DNA of 64,000 nucleotides from Yamagishiella unicocca (GCA_003116995.1 BDSL01000008.1:1798001-1862000), one strand, 5' to 3'. Positions 46,200-58,529 are shown, counted from the stretch's first letter. Program-made: numbers and translations. The notes: generated from the letters alone by a model not told the origin.

Positions 46200-49100
46200 T
46201 TAGTTCTCATCGCCTGTGGTTCTCTCCTCTCCAACGGCCGCCAACAGCCGCGGCGGCAGTTGGCCGTTGCGGCCGCGTTGCGCCATCCGCTGGACGAGCT
46301 CACTCAGCTGACGCCGGCTGGTGCTGGTCACGTCGACGAGAGACAGCGCTGCCCGCAGCTCCTTCTCCAGCACAGCCTCCGGTCGCGACGTCAGTGCCAG
46401 CGCCAGGCGCAGCGCGCCACCAGCCGACAAGCCCAACTCCTTACGCAACTCAGCCGCCTGGGCGTCCGTGTTAGCGGCCGCCAGGGAGGCCGCCCCGCCG
46501 CTGTAACCCGCCAGGGCCAGCAGCCTCCGCCGCCGGTCGGGCTTGTTAGCGCTGACGCCGGTGGTGGTGCCGTACAGTACGACGTTGGTGGCATCTCGCA
46601 GCAGGTCCAGGGTTGCGGGGGCGGTATGGGAGGGGGCGTTGTCTAGCTGGTCGCTGTAGTGTACGGCGGCGAGGGCCAGGTCGGCGACCGAGTCCGCGGG
46701 CACGTCGGTGAGGTGTGGCCAGATGATCGCGACCAGCGACGGTGCGAAGGGGCAGCTGGGGTCACTGTAGCCAACCTGTCAAGAAGTTCACAAAGGCAAA
46801 GCGATGAGGGCATTGAGAGTCGTTGGACCTGGCTGGCAACGATATCCACCCAGTCAAAGCCGGCCCCTCCCTCACCGCTCTCCTCAAACGCAACTCCGAA
46901 ACCCCTACAGCTCCCGCGGTACTGGGCTCTTTCCCACCCTTGACACTCCACGGGGTTCCTCCGGCTCTGCCTCTACAGACGCTGCAGTGCCCTGGCCCCC
47001 GCATGCCCTCCTTACCACCCACCCACCGTACCTTCGCCAGCGCCAGCAGCGCCCGCGCCACCTCGGCGGTCTCACACCGGTCCACCGTCTGGCGCCCGGC
47101 GGTGATCCACTGCTCCGCCTCCGCCTCCAAGATCGCGGGGTCGCAGCGCCAGGACAACCCGCCAGAGCTCCGCTCCCAGCTGGCCCTTGCGCTCCGCTCC
47201 AGAATCACCTCCTCCTCCCTCCCCAGCGCTGCACCCGCCTCACCGTCCAACACGTGCGCCAAATCCTTCGCCGCCGCGACGCCACCCGCCCTCACACCCC
47301 CCCTCGATGCGTCGGCGCCGGCGTCGGCATCACCAATGACCCAGGCTCGGCCGACGAGCTGTCGTACCAGGCGGCCGTACAGGGCTTTCCTGGTCACGCC
47401 CCATTCCGCGGCCAGGACCGTCAGCCGCGCCAGCACCGGCGCCGGCAGGTCAGCTAGCTGCGTGCAGCTGAGCAGCGCAGCCAGGGCGGCGGGGTGGCGG
47501 AAGTGGAAGGCGTCCAGGGCGCCCAGCACGCGGGTGAGATCGGTGGGGCGCACACGGAGGGCGGGGCCGGCGGAGGCGACCACGTGCTGGGCACTCGCCT
47601 GCGGAGCGGATGTGTAAGGTGTTTGGGATTCAGGGTTTCAAGGCCATCGCCTTTGTGGATAAGCACGTGGCGCAGACTGCACGTGCTGATCTGCAAGACG
47701 CACATCCTAGGTGTTCCACTGATGCGGTAGCTGGTGCATCACTCTACTCCCGGCCAACCGCCTTCTCAGCCGCAGTAGCACAGGACACCACCGCACAAAC
47801 CTGCAGGAGGCCCTCGTGGCGGTGCTCCAGCCTGCGACATTGCCAACGCCAGGGAGGACCGGGAACACCGAGTTAGGCCAGCAAGGGAACAAGCGAACCA
47901 AGCGCGTAAGGAAAAACCCGGGAACGTTGCGATGCTTGGCAACAGGGCGTTCGGGCCCACGACGGCGCTAAATGCCCCACTGAGCCCAGCACGCCCTACC
48001 GCTCCGCCCTCACGCCCCTGCTCCTCACACACCGCCTACTCACACCCTCCCCTCCCTCCCTCCTCCGTGAAAGTCGTCCCTTAGCTAGTCTTCCTGCTCC
48101 TCCTCCTGCCGCTATATCGATACGCGTGTCTTTGCGTCCCTCCGTCCCACCCACCCACCCACACATACACCCACCCACCCACCCACGCACACATACATAC
48201 ACACACACGCCCTTCCCCCTTCCCAACCCGCCGGTTCACGGGTTTCCTCTCATACCCTCCCAACGTGCCACGCCGCCCACCTTCGGAACGACGCCAGCAG
48301 CGGCCCCAGCGAACCCAGGGTGAAGTCCCGCAGCACCACCCGCGGCCGCTCGTCTCGCAGGTAGCGGCTGCGGCGACCCGCAGTGCCGGCGCGGGGCGGT
48401 CGGGGCCGCGGCCAGGCCTGCCAACCGCGCAATGTGCGGTAGAGGTAGGTGGCGCGCGGGGAGAGCGGCCCGGAGGACGTGTCGTGCACCTGCAGGGCGA
48501 GGGGTGGTGATGGTGGTGGTGGTGGTGGTGGGCGGTAAGGGTTTTAGGGTTTTAGGTGCGCAAGGCAGGGGCGCTGTCGGACACGGGGCAAGGCGCATGA
48601 GGCAGCAACGCGCCCAAAGCGCCCAGACTTGTTCACATGTTCATATGTTCACATGTTCACATGTTCACATGTTCACATGTTCACATGTTCACATGACTTT
48701 CTCGTCCCGCGCCATTCAGCGCCGGCACGCCTGGCCCCTGCCGCGCAACACGTCCCTTCTGCCCGTCACTCTGTCCATCCTTTGCTCCCACCTGCAGTTG
48801 GGAGGCGACGCGTGCAGCCGCCGAGTCGCCGATGACGTCCAGCGCCTGCAAGGTCCGCGTCATGTATGGGGAGTGAAGGGGCAGGACACACCAGTCGCTG
48901 GTTCCCGGGATTGCCCCGCCTCCAGGCCCAGGGCCTCATCTACCACCCCCAGCTACGGTAGCATTTAAGCTCTTCGCCTCCATCGCCTCCATCGCTCCAC
49001 ACGTCCCATCTTCGCCTCCATCGCCTGCATCGCTCCACACGTCCCATCTCCACCGCTCACCTGCGGGTCACGGACGTCCAGTGCAGCGAACGCCCACGCA

Positions 49101-50860
49101 AGCTTCAGCGCCGAGCGGTGGCTCATCCAGGGCTGGTCGGCTTCCAGCGCGCTGCGCCCCGCCGCAGCAGCCACCACGTCAGCAGCAGGCTGCATCAGCC
49201 AAGAGGACGCGGCGGCGGCGGCGCCGCCAGCGGCGGCGCCGGCCAGAGTCCGGGTGGCGTTGGAGCCGCGGCCCGGCGGCGTCCGGCTGGGTGCTGGTGG
49301 CGGCAGGGGCGTGAGGCTGGTGGGCCGCGAGGCGACGAGGTGTCGGGCGACGGCCTGCGGCGGTGGAGGCGGAGCTTCAGGATGGGTGCGACGGGTCAGA
49401 ACTCCGTGCTGGTCGTGCAGTGTTCCAGATCAGGAGACTTGGCGCCTGCGCACAGCCCCGCTGGATCCACCACCATACCGCGCCCCGCCCCCGTGTTTCT
49501 GCCCTCCCAATACCAGGGGGCAGCCACGACCTGCCCGCGAGTGGCACCGCGAGTGGCACCGCGTGGGGCTTCACCGCCGCACAGGCCATGCAGCTCCAAG
49601 CTGCTCCCGCCCACGTCGGCTGTAACCCATAAGGCCCTCCGACCGACGGAGAGCACAATGCACACAGTGGAGCGAATCATCTGACCAGCAAGCATGTCCT
49701 CGCCATTTACACCTCCCATGTGTTTTCCCCTCCGCGGCACGGTTGCGTGCCGGCGCGCACCCACCTGCAGCGCCTGCCGTACCGGCTCCTGCGCCGGTTT
49801 CGGAGCCCTGTCGGTCGCCGCGGCCAGGCCCCAGGCGGCTGTGGCGAGCTGCGTCATGGTCATGGAGCCTAGTCGCCGGGGCAGCTGCTCGCAGGCGGCG
49901 ACCACCACACCCGCGTGATGGCGCCTGGCGGGCGGGGGAGGAGGGGGGGGGGTTAAAGAGAATCCGTGAATCCACGGCCGACAAACCAGGGGGGGGGGCA
50001 GAGGGTGGGTCTGCCGGGGGGGCGGGGGAGGAGCGGGCCGGAGGTGGGGAGAGTGCACAGGCCCGGGGCGGGGCAGAGGGTGGGTCTGCCGCGGCGCCCA
50101 TCCCTGCCGCCCTGGTACGTCATCAGCCGCTCTAGCTGGCTGGACAGGTCACGCAGGCTGTCCCGCGCCACCCGCCGTATGGCCTGGGCGGCCAGTTGCA
50201 GCGGGAGGGCCGGATGCCGTGGGCCAGACAGCATGCCTAGCCGCATGTTACGGTGCTCCCAGTCCTCTCCCCGTCATCACCCTCCGCCCCACCCACCGCC
50301 CCACCTGCTGACCCCGAAGGCCCAAAGCGCCCGCGCCAGCTGCTCATCCGTGCAGTCGTGCGCTACCTGCGCGAGCCGGGAGCCCAGTGCGTCCAGCAGC
50401 CGCCACGAGGTGACGGTGGTGTCCGTCGCGGTGGCTGTGGGACCAAGCGGCGGCAGCGGGCGACGGCGCAATGAGCTACAGGTTGCGGAGCATCACGTTG
50501 GCCGCTGCTCCTGTTTCGCGGCTTTTTTCCGTGAACACGGGTGGGTCGGCAGTACGCCACGCAACCCCGCCCAAAGCCGTCCATCACCGACCCACCGCCC
50601 ACGCACGCTGCCTGTTCCTTACCATTTGAGCCCTTCCGCCGCTGGTACCGCAGCATTCGAGGCACGCGCTGCAGCGTCCGTGTGACCTGCTCCGGGTCGA
50701 ACCACTCGCCGTATTGCAGCACCGGGATCGCCGCATGCTCCAGAAGGGTTGCCGATTCGAGTAGAGCGGTTATGTGGTTTGTGTCAACGGGCTGAATGAA
50801 GTTGTAGCGGTACGCAAATCGTCGCGACTGGCTTGGGATGCCGGCGCATGCCCTGCGCAT
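46200..50860 (-). CDS. Probable organelle-targeted helical-repeat protein (FASTK/OPR-like), function unknown
   Basis: Proposed exons: 50860-50623, 50434-50305, about 50240-50119, 49924-49765, 49354-49061, 48845-48792, 48489-48256, 47598-47032 and 46775-46200 (TAA). All join in phase except exon 2 to 3, where the gap is only about 50 GC-rich bases. The start MRRACAGIPSQSRRFAYRY resembles a mitochondrial or plastid presequence. The rest is built of helical units with recurring short blocks: LARALWAFGVSR, LATAAWGLAAAT, LKLAWAFAALDVRDPQ, LALAAVHYSD and ARALLALAK. Such (L/A)-AWA(L/F)A-type repeats are typical of FASTK-like and other algal organelle RNA-binding repeat proteins that control transcript stability or translation. 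I see no C-terminal RAP domain. Assignment to a named family is inference; it could also be a novel helical-repeat type. Confidence 0.6.
48632..48695. repeat. 8-bp microsatellite TTCACATG
   Basis: About eight tandem copies, one with a T for C change, in an intron of the helical-repeat gene. Confidence 0.95.
48972..49048. repeat. 39-bp tandem duplication in intron
   Basis: TTCGCCTCCATCGCC and the following CTCCACACGTCCCATC are repeated in tandem, directly downstream of helical-repeat exon 5. Confidence 0.9.
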
Positions 50861-52234
50861 GATCGTAGGTGTGCCGCACGTCGCCAGCCGTATGCACGCA
50901 ACATGATGCAGATAATCTATTCATAAGTCGAACATACCTGGACGGGCCCCAGTTTATCGGCGTAAAGCTCGTGCTGCATTGCTCACTTGCTGCCGCCGCG
51001 GAGTCAAGACTGTCCAGCAAAGCGCTAGAAGATGGTACCGCTGATCCTACTTACATAACGAAATACCAGTGATCAGGCCACACTCGTTCAATACCATCGG
51101 CATCAACACGCCCGCCAGCGACCAGAGCTTGCTTACCCCTGCCATGACCTAGTCTCGTGAGCAAACCTAATGTAAAACGAGTCATTGCTGCTCGTTATGG
51201 GCTAAATGGAATAAACTTGAAGACTCGTCTCAGCTGGAGTGATGCACAGACGGCGCCATAGGCCATAAGCTGTACTGTAGAGGGAATTCAGGATATCTTG
51301 ATTCGGAGGTAGCCTAACAAAAATGGTTAAGCACGCATTGTGGCGATGTCGTACGGAATGGCGCATCCATGCCTAGCCAGGGGGCTATGCGCAGTCCTAT
51401 CCTCGTGACCTTTTGCCTCCCCCGCCGGCAGCGGTCATGTGCAAGCAAGCACTGAAGCACTCTCCCTCCAGGCCGCTGTAAGTTTTATCGCTTGCCCAAT
51501 GAAGTACGGCTGCCGACCCCGACCATATACTATGGACCTCGCCGTTTGGGTATACGAAGCCAGCTGCCAGGGCATCAGAATCTCTCCTCGTTTATACATG
51601 GTTGCAGGCAAGCCACTCGTGACCCCATGAGATTTCACCACCAGCTGCTGCAACGGTCCGGTGCTGCACACCGCAAACTGCAGGCCCCAGCAGTGTGGGA
51701 ATCGTCGTACACGCTTCCCCCATCAGCTTCGGGCACTCCACACCTACCTAAACAGTGTTACTCCATACGCACATCCTGCTTCTTCTTGTGGGGCTCAAGC
51801 AACGCAATCCACGTTGATGCGTCCAAGCACGGCAAACGCCCTACTCACCGCTATGTACGGCATGGTAGCAACTCGAGAGCACACGCACAATACGGTAACA
51901 CGAGCCGGTGGGCCCGGAAAGTCCTCGCGCCGTGTCACACGTCACCGCGCGTTCATAACCCCATACCGCCACACCTAACACCCTCTTGGCCCAACCCCGT
52001 GCATCTGGGACTGCCGCCCGCTGGGAACGTCACCGGTAGTTATAAGCAACCTGGTCAGCATTAACGCACACTTGCGGGCACCGACACTGAACCGTAGGAC
52101 CGCCGCTCGGCGGTGCGCAAAGCTGTGAGGACCCGTGCCCGCCAGCCTTCCTTACTGCCCACATCGGTATCGCCCCGTGTCGAGCCAACAGCAGCCGCAT
52201 CAATCATTCGTCCGTCGGTAAGCAGCAGCCGGCC
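50861..52234. other. Intergenic stretch between helical-repeat gene start and TatC end
   Basis: It should hold the helical-repeat gene promoter and the TatC 3' UTR. I see no supportable gene. Confidence 0.5.
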
Positions 52235-55200
52235 TTACGCGGCCGTTGGTTCCTGGTTCCGGGACTGCTCGATGAGTCGCACCACGCTAGCTCCGCCGAA
52301 GTACAGGCCCACCAGCGGAATGGCCAGCAGCGCCTGGAGACGCGGGGAGGAGCAGGGGGCGCAAGGGGCGGGAGCGAGCTGACGACGAGATGAGGTCGCA
52401 GGACATGTTTGTCGTTGCAGAGGGGCGCCCCGTACGCTGGGTGGGGTACAGCAGTTGTGGAAAGAAGGTAGCGAGAATGGCAAGGCCTGGGCCCACTGTA
52501 AGGCGCCAGGAGGAGACGGCAGGGGATGCTTGAAGAGGTGCCGCTCAACGTTAGCGCCGTCACCTGATAACAACAATGACTCGTTCGCGCATGCTGCCGC
52601 CCAACAGACTCCGCGACCGAGCTTACGGTAACCCCGGTACCGCGTTCTTACTGCCGTACGACGTTACGAGGTCGCGAGTGACGTCGCAACGCAATGTGGG
52701 TTGGGTTCCAGCATTGCCTAATAGGGACCAACAGGACACACGTTCCATCCAGCCATCCAGCTGTTTCAGCGACCGTTAGCAGGACCCTTCCTGGAGCCCC
52801 ACCTGTGTGAACGGGTCGGTCGACGGCGTCAGTACGGCCGCCGCCACCGTGGAGCCCACCACCACGTATCGCCAGACGGAGAACATCTGCTCGCTGGTGA
52901 CCACACCTAGCTGGCCCAGCATCACCTGCAGCACTGGGACCTGCGGTACGGGGGTGGGACAATGGGGGATGCGCCGACGGGGCAGCAGCGCGCTGCGTAA
53001 AGATGCGCACAAGCATGTGGATCAGGGAAGTATTGAGGCGTCACAGTTGCGGCATACGGTGCGTACGGCGTAGCTGGTGGTTTCGGCGCGGGTTACACGC
53101 GAGGCGCGCTGGACGAGTAGGAACGCCGGTGGCTGGCCGCGCGCGACCCAGGTTGTTGGCGGTAGGGAAGGTGCTTACGCACCGCCATAGCGTTCGCTCG
53201 CTCTTACGTAAAATGCACAACCAACCCCACACCGCTTCATCTCCCCGCACCTACCCACCTAGCCTGCCCTCCCTTTCCGCATGCGGCTCCCCGTACCCTC
53301 TCGCACCTTGCCTGGCAACGCTACGAGACCCCTGCCCCATCACCCATACCATCACCCATACCATCACCCACACCATCAACATCTCCGTCATGCCTGCCAC
53401 TACTATCACCATCATCCCCACCCACGCGCAGCCTCGCAAGGCACACGATCCCCATGGCTCCTGCCTGCCGTGTCACCCTCACCGCGGGCACCCGCCCTCA
53501 CCTGGAATGACAGCCCCGTGCTGAGCATGAGCACCAGCACGAACTCAAAGTACTGATCGATCGACCACAAGCTCTCCACCGCGCCGTCCGCGTACGACAC
53601 AAAGAAGTTTAGAGCCGCGGGTGTCAGGATTTCGTACGAGAACGCTAGCCTGAGAGAGAGCAGCGGTCCAGGGAGGTTTCGCAGTTTAACGCACACTAAC
53701 GGTCTGTAACAGCACTCCAAGACATGACAAGAGGCGAGGTGGATGGGTGTTTGCCCCTCTCGTAGCTCATGCGACCACTAGGTGCAGCAGCTGAGGGCAA
53801 TCGGCCCACCCACCATCGTCGCTGCGCTCGGTCACCGGGTCCTCGACCCGCCCCATCTGATTCCCACCCGGCAGTCGACTCCCTCTCTGTCTGGTCCCCC
53901 GCTTCTCCCTCCCTGCCTGGCCCCCCGCTTTCCCCTCTCTGCCTGCCCCCCTGCCCTGTTTTCAAAGCGTACACCGTGTTCCCTGCCTACCCCCCTGCTC
54001 TTCCCTCCCTGCCTCCTTCCTCCGGACGCACCCGGTGTAGAAAAGGATGGAGCTGCCGAACACAACGGGCGCCAGAAAGGAGCGTTCCGACTTCGTGAGC
54101 CCGGGGACAACATACGCAGTCACCTCGTACAACACGGTGGGCGCGGCAAGCAGCAGGCCGGCGTATCCCGAGGCCTGCGAGCACTCGTGGTGGGGGTAAC
54201 GGAGAGGGATGGTGGTGGGGCGGGGCCGGTGAGATGAAACACGAAGCAGCCCGGGGGCCCCGATGGAAGGGACGGCCATAACGGATTCGTTCGTTGCGGT
54301 GGAAACCTCGGAGGTGAAATGTGGGTCATGGGCGGTGTCGCCGCATGAGGGGCAGCGACGGAACCAGGGAGCTGCAAGAGGAAATCCCGTGTACGAAGGA
54401 AAAACCGTTGGGGACATTGCGGAACCAGGTGGCAGGTCCCGCTGCACTGACGGCCCGCCGGATGCTGTGTAAGGCCACCCATGCGGCCCATGGCACCTCC
54501 CCGCCCTCCCGTCTGCCCGGTAGCAACACCACATGTCGTGGAGATCGGCTACCGTTGTGTCCATGCTCCTGCTGCCCCGTCCTCACCCCATGCCGCCTCG
54601 CATCCGCCCTGTCAGATTTTCCTCTCATACGCGCCCTCACACCTAAACACGACACCTATGCTGGCTTGCAGATTGCCACGCAATAAATCCTCTTCGTCCT
54701 AGTTCCCCAGAACCCGCACCAGGGCATGTTGGATTCAGGCGTCTCACCAGCAGATGCACCTGACGTCCCGGCAATCCTGGCCCCGCAGTCTGTGCCCAAG
54801 AACCTGAACGCAGCAGGGTGCAGCAGTGCACCTGCCTGCCACTCCCCACCCTACCTGAAAGTGCATGTTGCGCAGGGTCTATGAATGCAACACCCATGCG
54901 GTGGTACCGAGAGCAGCCATTGCGTCACGGCGTGTCCACCCCTGTCAAGGTCACGCCCACCTTAAGAGTGGTGAAGAAAAACTCGCCGGGCGACAGCTGC
55001 AAGAAGCGCACGCCGGCGTCGGCAACAGGGGCCTCCAGGAACACGACCAGCTCCTTGCTGAACACGAAGCACACCAGGATTGCTGCGGCGCATGCTAGGG
55101 CCCCCACGAAGACGCGCTCGCGCAGCTCCTCTAGGTGGTCCCAGATAGGCATTTTCATATCCTGCGGAAGCTCCTCAGCGTCCGGGTACAGGAATTTCTG

Positions 55201-55522
55201 CACAGGCGTCATATCCTCCTCGGCGTCCTCGTCTCCACTGGATCGTAGTATAGACGGTACGCCTGACACTGCGTGTCAAAGCCAAGTCCACGCGTCGACA
55301 AGTCGCAAGAGTGCCAGGCGGTTCCAGCATTTGGTTCCTCAGGAAATTATTGTCAACTCCATACGTACCGTTCTCGCGGATGATGGGAATAGGCTCAAAT
55401 TCCTCAGGCTGGGCCCGGCAGCGCAGCATTCTCCGCCCAGGCGCCAAGGCTCCCACGGCCACTGGCAGCCGACTGCATTGTCGCTGGCCCAAAACGATCC
55501 TCGACGATGAAGCTAGCAGCAT
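52235..55522 (-). CDS. tatC: Plastid twin-arginine translocase subunit TatC
   Basis: Six exons: 55522-55369, 55232-54961, 54174-54032, 53649-53502, 52940-52803 and 52333-52235 (TAA), all in phase, give 317 residues. TatC is the multispanning receptor of the thylakoid delta-pH/Tat pathway, binding twin-arginine signal peptides of folded proteins. The N-terminus is a transit peptide ([20 protein letters not shown]), then an acidic stretch and the conserved [17 protein letters not shown] preceding helix 1. Helices follow in the family's order: [104 protein letters not shown], and a last [21 protein letters not shown]. The key FSYE and LTPAAL features are kept. The exon 2 acceptor at 55233 (GTGGAG) is weak. 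It is divergently arranged with FTSJ1 across 232 bases. Confidence 0.96.
53338..53380. repeat. 12-bp tandem repeat CACCCATACCAT
   Basis: Three to four copies, the last degenerate, in a TatC intron. Confidence 0.9.
54372..54416 (+). repeat. Dispersed intron repeat copy (TatC intron 2)
   Basis: GAGGAAATCCCGTGTACGAA then GGAAAAACCGTTG; it matches the DCC intron copy at 33228-33273 and lies antisense to TatC. Confidence 0.85.
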
Positions 55523-55754
55523 GGTGGTGACTGTGGTATCAACCTGTCGTCAAGTCACTACCGGTATGTAGACAGCAGTGAAATAAAGATCAAACCGACT
55601 GTCAAAGCCTACGCAACCAGTACACCGGTATGGAATATCTTGCGATCACGGAAGTCAAAGGAGGAAACGAAATGTCGCTTGGTTCTGGAGCGCGTGAAAG
55701 GCACATCGCAAATGACAACCCCAGGTTTACGAATTATGATAGTAACAGGACAAA
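55523..55754. promoter_or_regulatory. 232-bp bidirectional promoter region, TatC and FTSJ1
   Basis: The TatC and FTSJ1 start codons are only 232 bases apart and face away from each other, so the two genes must share or interleave promoters. I recognise no specific element. Confidence 0.6.
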
Positions 55755-58529
55755 ATGGGCAAAGCTTCTAAAGACAAAAGGGACATTTTCTACCGCAAGG
55801 CGAAGGAAGAGGGTTGGCGGGCACGCAGCGCGTACAAACTCCTACAAATAGATGAAGCGTTCGATATATTCACCGGTAGGACTGTATTTTATTACCATAG
55901 GGACATGTATAGGCGTATAAACGGCGGCTGGTGACTACAGCCGGACCTCGCTAGTCGGTTTCATCAGACGTATCGATTACCCTTCACGTGATGCCCGTAG
56001 GTGTCGAGCACGCAGTAGACTTGTGCGCGGCTCCGGGCAGTTGGAGTCAGGTGCGGTTCTCCAGCCCCGACTGCTTCTCCCTCCAGGAAATCCCCAGCAG
56101 GGTGGGAGGACTTCGAGTTGCGTACTTTGAGAGATGTGCAGTTGTTGCAATGCGCAGTTAATGCGTTTCAGATTATAGGGGGTCGTTGGTGGCTACCAAT
56201 AAGACGACCATACCCCGCGCCTCACCTCCCACCAGCATCCAATCCAAACATCCACGCTCGCCTTGCCCGCAGCTTTCCTGTCGCCCTCCCCCCTTTCCAA
56301 TCCAACCCCCAAACCCATCCACCCCCACCTGACTCCACCATACCTCACCCCAACGTCCAAACCCGTCACAACCTTCTTTCTCACCGCCGGAACGGGCTTC
56401 CTCCTCACCCGTTCCCCACCCCTCTCACCCTCCCCCGCTCTTCCCCGTTCGACTCATCCAGGTCTTGAGTCGAAAGCTGTATCTGCCGGCGGTGCGCACC
56501 GGCAGCCCGTCCCCGCCCACCATCGTTGCGGTGGACCTGCAGCCAATGGCGCCCATCGAGGGAGTCGTACAACTGCAGGGCGACATCACCAGTGAAGTCA
56601 CGGCAAAGCAGGTGGGCCGGCGCGCTGCGCGCCCCGAAACCACCCTGCTTCGCTCCGAGTAACACAGTAATGGTGCTCCCGTGTTCACCCATGACGCCCC
56701 CGCACGATTTCCCCCCCGGCGGCTCCCCCCAGGTGATCGCACACTTCCATGGCCGCCCAGCGGACCTCGTGGTGTGCGACGGAGCGCCTGACGTGACTGG
56801 TCTCCACGACCTGGACGAATATGTGCAGGTGAGGTGGGAGTGGGGGGCAGCGGGGGTGAGGGAGGGGAGGTGCAGGTGAGGTGGGAGTGGGGGGCAGCAG
56901 GGGCGAGGGAGGGGAGGTGCAGGTGAGGAGGGAGTGGGGGGCAGCGGTGGCGAGGCGCAGCGGAGCCAGAGGCGAAGACCTGCCTCTGATTGCGCCTGTA
57001 AACAAATAGATGCAGGAGGGGCGAGGTCGCACAAACTTGGTCGCGCTCACTCGGTCGCACTCTACAAAGCAGCGCCAATCGCATCATCTTAATTACAAAG
57101 CAACGCCAATTGCATCATCTCAGTAACACAGCAACGCCAATTGCATCGTCTTCTGGGTGGGAGCGTGACTGTGGTTGGGCCGTGCTTGTTAAGGCGCAAA
57201 CATAATGCGGGAGCGGGTAAAGGCGCAAACATAATGCGGGCGTGGGTGAGGTAGCAGTACGTGAAGTCCGGTGCTACAACGGGTGGCGCCAGGCAATGGC
57301 ACGTGGACGGGAACGCAAACATGTTTGTTGCTGAGGGTGGCCTGCCGTTGGCTCGCTCAGAAGGGGTTCATGTAGCAACATGTGCTATTACCGTGCGAGC
57401 CAGACCGTAGTAGCGATGCAGGGCCAGCGTGTTGAGTGCCGTACAACAACCGACGCCGGGCACTGACCGCACCGGGAGGGACCCCCGGCACGTGGTGTTT
57501 CACCCCCGCCGCGCTTCCGCAGGCTCAGCTGCTGCTGGCGGCGGCGTCCATCGTGTGCGCGGTGCTGCGGCCCGGGGGCACCTTCGTGGCAAAGATATTC
57601 CGAGGTGGGGTTGGGAGGTGGGGTTGGGAGGTGGGGCCGCAGCCTGGGGCATTCATGATGACTCCGTGGCAGCAGTGGCGGTTGGAGGCTAACCAGAAAG
57701 GGACGGGCCAGCGGGCTCTCCGGCGTCACATGGCCACAGGGGCAGCCACCGCACACCGCACACCAGTCTACCACACATGCTGTATAGCAGCGGTTGGAAC
57801 TGGTACGGCGCAACAACTAATCCAACCACGTTCGCCGCAGGGAAAGACGTGGCGCTGCTGTACAGCCAGCTCAAGCTGCTCTTCCCCGAGGTCTACGTGG
57901 CCAAGCCCAAGTCCTCACGCAACTCCTCCATCGAGGCCTTCGTGGTGTGCCGCCGCTTCGAGCCACCGCCGGGTCTGGCGGGGCCGGGTGCGCTGCAGGC
58001 GTTGTTGATGGGGGCGCAAGAAGGCTACGACAACCTTACCGCACAGTCCGGAGTGGATGGGACGGTGGGTGGCCTAGAGGGCAGGCTGGTTGGCTGGATG
58101 GGCGGGCGGCGTCTGGTGCACGGCGGCTAGCCAAACATTTTTCGGGGGGGGGCATCCCGCTGTCGCTATACACCATGTGACAATCTTTCGTACATGTCCT
58201 TCTGACACTCGCACATGCTCGCACGGGTGCCAACGGTCCCTGGCTTTACCCGGCCCGGGCCGGCTAGTTTCTGCACTCTGTTTCCTATGTCGTATGAACG
58301 GGCCTTCTCGCCCCCCCCCCCCGGCTTGTATACTCAGCAGCCGTCTGCGGAGCTGGTTGCGCGAGCCGTGCCGTTCCTCTCCTGCGGTGATCTGTCCGGC
58401 GGCGACGCTGACCGGACGTATGACCTAGATCCAGCTACGTACGTCCAGCTGGCGCCGGTGCAGCCGCCCACCGCACCCAATTACAAGACTGCTATTGCGC
58501 TGGCGCGGTCCTTGCAGCAAGGAGGATAA
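55755..58529 (+). CDS. FTSJ1: tRNA 2'-O-ribose methyltransferase, FTSJ1/TRM7 type
   Basis: Seven exons, 55755-55875, 56001-56050, 56462-56611, 56733-56828, 57523-57604, 57841-58064 and 58338-58529 (TAA), all in phase, give 304 residues. The enzyme methylates the ribose of anticodon-loop positions 32 and 34 of certain tRNAs using S-adenosylmethionine. It starts [20 protein letters not shown], then [13 protein letters not shown] with the catalytic Lys28, the SAM-binding [23 protein letters not shown] with the catalytic Asp, [11 protein letters not shown] with the second Lys, and [16 protein letters not shown] with the Glu, completing the K-D-K-E tetrad. Length and the [11 protein letters not shown] block near the C-terminus separate TRM7 from the longer SPB1 and the mitochondrial MRM2. 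Intron 4 (694 bases) is full of tandem repeats. Confidence 0.95.
56823..56957 (+). repeat. 47-bp tandem repeat containing the exon 4 splice donor
   Basis: Three copies start GTGCAGGTGAGGTGGGAGTG at 56823, 56870 and 56917 (third slightly changed). The first copy is the exon 4 end and its donor. Confidence 0.95.
57064..57152. repeat. 31-bp tandem repeat in FTSJ1 intron 4
   Basis: Three diverged copies with core CGCCAATTGCATCATCT. Confidence 0.92.
57191..57245. repeat. 29-bp tandem duplication in FTSJ1 intron 4
   Basis: AAGGCGCAAACATAATGCGG occurs twice, 29 bases apart. Confidence 0.95.

Noticed and set aside
48632..48695. Candidate CRISPR-like repeat array
   Set aside because: Eight-base units without spacers inside a nuclear intron; it is a microsatellite.
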